Positions 44,880 to 47,770 of a DNA stretch of 47,770 nucleotides are shown piece by piece (the first letter of the stretch is position 1; each line of letters opens with the position of its first letter). The stretch spans positions 1 through 47,770 of the forward strand of contig RECF01000033.1 of the NCBI GenBank assembly GCA_007694145.1. Direction: 5' to 3'. Below the pieces are notes generated by a model. The model saw only the letters and a list, made by a program, of their open reading frames with translations, did no database searches and was not told where the DNA came from. A program made the position numbers and the translations under genes. The stretch comes from Acholeplasmatales bacterium. Its GTDB lineage: Bacteria > Bacillota_I > Bacilli_A > Izemoplasmatales > Izemoplasmataceae.

Positions 44880-45218
44880 ATGAAGAAACGATTTCGGGTG
44901 AAGAAGTCCGAGCAGATTGAAAAAATAGTCCATACTCGGAAAATGGTCAAGAATCCCTACTTCAGGCTATACAAAAGAGAAAACCATGATCTGCCGCATT
45001 TCCGTTTTGCGGTCAGTGTATCCAAAAAGTATGGGAAAGCCCACGAACGCAACAAAGTCAAACGGCAGATCCGCGCCATTGTGGCCGCGCAGACGATTAG
45101 AAAATCCATCGATTTCCTGATTGTCGTCAGTCCACAAACCAAATCGTTGTCGTTCGCCGCCATGCAGGAAGCGTTGTGCAGTCTGCTGGCGCGACACAAC
45201 ATCATCGAGGTGTCTTAA
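44880..45218 (+). CDS. rnpA: Ribonuclease P protein component
   Basis: Protein subunit of RNase P, which trims tRNA 5' ends together with the catalytic RNA. The 112-residue protein is basic and has FRFAVSVSKKYGKAHERNKVKRQIRAI, which includes the RNR motif that contacts the RNA. I start at the ATG at 44880 (MKKRFRVKKSEQ), the usual beginning; the frame upstream covers the terminator. A weak GGTGGG lies before it. It is three bases from yidC. Confidence 0.94.
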   Translation: MKKRFRVKKSEQIEKIVHTRKMVKNPYFRLYKRENHDLPHFRFAVSVSKKYGKAHERNKVKRQIRAIVAAQTIRKSIDFLIVVSPQTKSLSFAAMQEALCSLLARHNIIEVS

Positions 45219-45221
45219 CGT

Positions 45222-46091
45222 ATGAGAAATGTGAAGAAAATTGTTTTGCTTACAGCGGTGATGCTGCTGGTACTGACGTTGTCAGGATGCAACACGGAAC
45301 ATTATAACATGGGAATTGGCGAAGGGGGGGGCTTCGGCTGGGTCCAGTGGATCGTCGCCCGCGTGGCCGACTTGATTTACTGGGTATCATCACTCGCAGG
45401 CGGTCATTATATCGTCGGGCTGGTTGCCATCACCTTGTTTATCCGGATTGCCGGGTGGCCGATTTATGCCAAGACCAATGCCCTAAGCGCCAACATGCAA
45501 GTCGCGCAACCCGCCTTGGAAAAACTTAAAGAAAAGTACTTGGGAAAAACCGATCCGCAAAGCCAACGGATGATGCAACAAGAAATGATGCAGATTTACA
45601 AGGAGTATGGCATCAACCCGCTCGGGTGTGTTTTGCCGCTCTTGCAGATGCCAATCTTTATCGCGATGTATCAAACAGTAAGGCGTATTCCGCTGACTGA
45701 TCGGTTCACCGAGAATCTCAACTTCAACTTTCTCTGGTTCAATTTTGCGGAAGAGCCCGTGTCGCCCTTTTTTGAAAACATCGGTCAAAACCTGACCTTT
45801 ATTATCATGGCGGCCATCGTTGGGGTCACGATGTTCTTGTATCAGGTGTATGCGATGCGCAAACCCGCACAGCTTCAAAACAAGAAATATCAGTCGTCCC
45901 AACAGGCACAGACAGAGAAAACAATGAAATATATGATGTATTTCATGACCTTCATGCTTGTCTTCATCGCCTACACCAGTTTAGGCATCGCCGTCTACTG
46001 GGTTATCGGGAACGGTTTACAGTTCCTGCAAACGTACATTAGCCGTAAACAACTCATTGCCAAAATCGAAGCACGCAAACTGACTGTCTAA
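45222..46091 (+). CDS. yidC: Membrane protein insertase YidC/Oxa1
   Basis: A 289-residue lipoprotein-type insertase. The signal ends in the lipobox LSGC (Cys23), as in Gram-positive SpoIIIJ/YqjG. Five membrane segments follow; the conserved hydrophilic-groove Arg is in TLFIRIAGWPIYAKT. The cytoplasmic loop includes EMMQIYKEYGINPLGCVLPLLQMPIFIAMY, and the last segment lies near ISRKQLIAKIEARK. It inserts membrane proteins alone or with Sec. Downstream jag is 13 bases away. Confidence 0.95.
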   Translation: MRNVKKIVLLTAVMLLVLTLSGCNTEHYNMGIGEGGGFGWVQWIVARVADLIYWVSSLAGGHYIVGLVAITLFIRIAGWPIYAKTNALSANMQVAQPALEKLKEKYLGKTDPQSQRMMQQEMMQIYKEYGINPLGCVLPLLQMPIFIAMYQTVRRIPLTDRFTENLNFNFLWFNFAEEPVSPFFENIGQNLTFIIMAAIVGVTMFLYQVYAMRKPAQLQNKKYQSSQQAQTEKTMKYMMYFMTFMLVFIAYTSLGIAVYWVIGNGLQFLQTYISRKQLIAKIEARKLTV

Positions 46092-46104
46092 GGAGGCATG
46101 CACG

Positions 46105-46713
46105 ATGAAACAAATCACCTTTGAAGCCCGGTCACTTGAGGAAGCGATGCCTGTTGCTGTCGAAGCTTTCCGTGTCAATCCCACCTATATCACCCTCGAC
46201 ACGATTGAGAAGAAGAGTATGCTCGGGCTGAAGAGAAGCTATGAAGTGACCGCCCGCTTGAACATCACCCCCGTTGACCTCGGTCGGCAACTGCTCAAAG
46301 AGATGTTAGACACCATGGGCATCCATTACGAACTGATCGTCGAGACGCAAGACGAAGAAATCAGCTACAGCATCGATACGGATGAGAATCCTGTCTTAAT
46401 CGGTCGTAACGGCAAAACGCTTGAGAGTATCCAGTTTTATTTGCGCACGGCACTTCAACCCTTTAGCGAACAACGACTCATCATTACGGTCGACATCGGC
46501 GGATACCGGGAAAACCGGCGTCGTCAACTTGAGATTCTCGCGACGAAGACTGCTAAGGAAGTGGCACGCTCCCGCATTGAAGCTGCCCTTAAGCCGATGA
46601 ATGCCTACGAGCGTCGAGTCATCCATACCAAACTGTCCGAATGGCGTGATGTCGAGACGGTTTCAGTCGGTGAGCATCCGAACCGTTACCTCGTCATCCG
46701 GCCGAAGTCGTAA
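46105..46713 (+). CDS. khpB: RNA-binding protein Jag/KhpB
   Basis: A 202-residue protein with three parts: an N-terminal Jag-N domain (about 1-50, with KKSMLGLKRSYEVTA), a KH-like domain (about 70-140, with NPVLIGRNGKTLESIQF) and an R3H domain (about 145-202, with MNAYERRVIHTKLSEW). It binds RNA, usually with KhpA, and affects cell division and growth. AAGGAGG lies well placed before the ATG. It links yidC with pth. Confidence 0.93.
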   Translation: MKQITFEARSLEEAMPVAVEAFRVNPTYITLDTIEKKSMLGLKRSYEVTARLNITPVDLGRQLLKEMLDTMGIHYELIVETQDEEISYSIDTDENPVLIGRNGKTLESIQFYLRTALQPFSEQRLIITVDIGGYRENRRRQLEILATKTAKEVARSRIEAALKPMNAYERRVIHTKLSEWRDVETVSVGEHPNRYLVIRPKS

Positions 46714-46716
46714 CCG

Positions 46717-47283
46717 ATGAAACTGATTGTCGGTCTTGGCAATCCGGGTCGCAAGTATGCATCGACCCGCCATAACGTCGGCTTCATGGCGGTGGACCGC
46801 TTTGCCGGAGTGCTCAAAATCGCTTTCCGTCATGAGAAAAAGTTCCAGGGTGAACTGGCCAAGACAGCCGATTATCTTGTGCTCAAACCCCAAACCTTCA
46901 TGAACCTCTCGGGCATCAGTGTCCGGGCCGTGTGCGAATACTATCACATTGTGCCAGAAGATGTCATCGTCGTTTATGACGACCTGGATTTACCGCTCGG
47001 GAAGCTGCGGCTGCGTCCTGCAGGCGGCGCCGGGGGACACAAAGGCATTCGCTCGATCATCTCGAGTTTACAAAGTGATGCATTCAAACGCGTCCGGATC
47101 GGCATCGACCGCCACCCCGACATACCTGCTGAAGCGTATGTGCTTCAACCGTTTTACAAGGTGGATATACCACGGATGGATCAGACGTTCAATCACGTCG
47201 TCGAGGTCTTAGGCATGTTTGTCGCAGGCGCTGAGTTTGACCGCATCATGAATGTGTATAACGCCACGACCATCGAAACTTGA
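46717..47283 (+). CDS. pth: Peptidyl-tRNA hydrolase
   Basis: Recycles tRNA by cleaving peptidyl-tRNA. The 188-residue protein has IVGLGNPGRKYASTRHNVGF with the catalytic His20 and Asn10, LVLKPQTFMNLSG, VYDDLDLPLGKLRL with the catalytic Asp, and GAGGHKGIRSI. It begins three bases after jag. In Bacillus, pth is elsewhere beside spoVC/mfd, so its place at the end of the rpmH operon is a lineage trait. Confidence 0.95.
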   Translation: MKLIVGLGNPGRKYASTRHNVGFMAVDRFAGVLKIAFRHEKKFQGELAKTADYLVLKPQTFMNLSGISVRAVCEYYHIVPEDVIVVYDDLDLPLGKLRLRPAGGAGGHKGIRSIISSLQSDAFKRVRIGIDRHPDIPAEAYVLQPFYKVDIPRMDQTFNHVVEVLGMFVAGAEFDRIMNVYNATTIET

Positions 47284-47329
47284 TTCGCATTTGAAACTGT
47301 TGACAAGCGACTGAAGGGGCTGTAAAGAA

Positions 47330-47369
47330 TTGAGAAGTTAAAAACTCTCAAGGCTTTACGGCCTTTTTC
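47330..47369 (+). terminator. Terminator of the rpmH-pth operon
   Basis: Hairpin TTGAG-AGTT/AACT-CTCAA (47330-47351) and then AAGGC/GCCTT (47350-47365) with a T run. The second stem is the better terminator. Confidence 0.65.
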
Positions 47370-47382
47370 TTTGTTTAGGCAT

Positions 47383-47405
47383 AAAAAAACCGCTATTTTT
47401 AGCGG
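47383..47405 (-). terminator. Terminator after the transposase gene
   Basis: CCGCTA/TAGCGG stem with seven T on the minus strand, about 60 bases beyond the transposase stop. It is probably the end of the insertion sequence unit. Confidence 0.65.
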
Positions 47406-47465
47406 GGTAAGCGGTGACGAAAAACATTTCGCAAGGAAATGACGTTGATTCACTTATCTGTTTTA

Positions 47466-47770
47466 TTAACGATAACGCTTATTATGAAATTTCTTTAAAT
47501 TATAGCCAATCGTAATCAAATCAAGCTCTAAGCGAATCCCTTTAAAGCCTGTTCTCGTAAACCGGCGAAATCGCATGTCTTCTTTCATGATTCCAAAAGC
47601 GCCTTCAACTTGTATGGAACGCTGTACCCTGAGTTCAATACCTAACGGGGAATCTAAGTTTTCAATCACCGTTTGTTTCATCTTATCGTAACCCTTAATA
47701 AAGGTCATCGTACGGTTTCCTTTACCACCTGTACACTGTTTCTTTTGACGACACTTTGAACAATAAAAAC
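47466..47770 (-). CDS. Transposase of the IS1182 type, 3' part (window edge)
   Basis: C-terminal end of a DDE transposase; the gene continues beyond the window. Read from the edge, a C-x2-C-x5-C cluster (FYCSKCRQKKQC) precedes SIQVEGAFGIMKEDMRFRRF and TIGYNLKKFHNKR, all hallmarks of IS1182-family/DDE_Tnp_1_6 transposases. The EGAFG Glu is the last catalytic acidic residue. No frameshift in the visible part. Terminal inverted repeats and target duplication cannot be seen with one end missing. Confidence 0.85.
   Translation of the reverse strand, partial: FYCSKCRQKKQCTGGKGNRTMTFIKGYDKMKQTVIENLDSPLGIELRVQRSIQVEGAFGIMKEDMRFRRFTRTGFKGIRLELDLITIGYNLKKFHNKRYR

Overview
The window reads as a chromosome segment around the replication origin of a Gram-positive-type bacterium (Bacillota/Mycoplasmatota grade). 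The order rnpA-rpmH / dnaA-dnaN-S4 protein-recF-gyrB-gyrA, serS close to gyrA, three T-box leaders (Trp, Asn, Ser codons), RNase M5 next to ksgA, SpoVG and a lipoprotein-type YidC all point that way. TGA is used as a stop (gyrA, for example), so the code is the standard bacterial one. Base composition is fairly balanced, not AT-rich. I lean to a free-living relative of the Acholeplasma/Izemoplasma/Haloplasma or Erysipelotrichia lineages, but the sequence alone does not settle this.

Layout. 1-5.1 kb: a lipoprotein; a leftward operon of a DUF3159-like membrane protein, a cryptochrome-DASH photolyase and a second photolyase-related protein; and a divergent small HMA metallochaperone. 5.1-11.1 kb: aromatic amino acid genes. 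An orphan trpB reads left under a Trp T-box, and aroF-tyrA-aroA-aroC read right behind a possible attenuator. 11.1-13.8 kb: a structured intergenic stretch and the amino-sugar operon nagA-nagB-RDD protein. 13.8-18.8 kb: diguanylate cyclase / membrane protein / AlkA-like glycosylase operon, an MhqO-like dioxygenase with a MarR regulator, a CDP-alcohol phosphatidyltransferase and a flavodoxin. 18.9-22.3 kb: a tight operon of methyltransferase, E1-like adenylyltransferase, ubiquitin-fold sulfur carrier, DEDDh exonuclease and PAP2 phosphatase. 22.4-31.3 kb: M48 peptidase, asnS (T-box), prs, spoVG, dgkB-rnmV-ksgA-ispE, pta. 31.3-35.4 kb: HAD phosphatase and HIT protein (rightward), serS-pepA (leftward, T-box). 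35.4-44.3 kb: the leftward dnaA-dnaN and S4-recF-gyrB-gyrA block. 44.3-44.66 kb: probable oriC. 44.66-47.3 kb: rightward rpmH-rnpA-yidC-jag-pth. The right edge holds the 3' part of an IS1182-type transposase.

Most genes point away from 44.4 kb on both sides, as expected for leading-strand genes flanking an origin. Many start sites are shorter than the longest open frame; promoters and ribosome binding sites decided them (for example the diguanylate cyclase TTG at 15943 and the methyltransferase ATG at 22274).

The items I would follow first are: a photolyase-related protein with no cysteine in its catalytic half, although its family is named for a 4Fe-4S cluster; the methyltransferase/E1/ubiquitin-like operon with no molybdopterin genes in view; a long acidic GyrA tail carrying two L-x-LFDD peptides that resemble sliding-clamp binding motifs; a structured, gene-free 150-base segment boxed by terminators; and perfect palindromes inside the serS and mhqO promoters.
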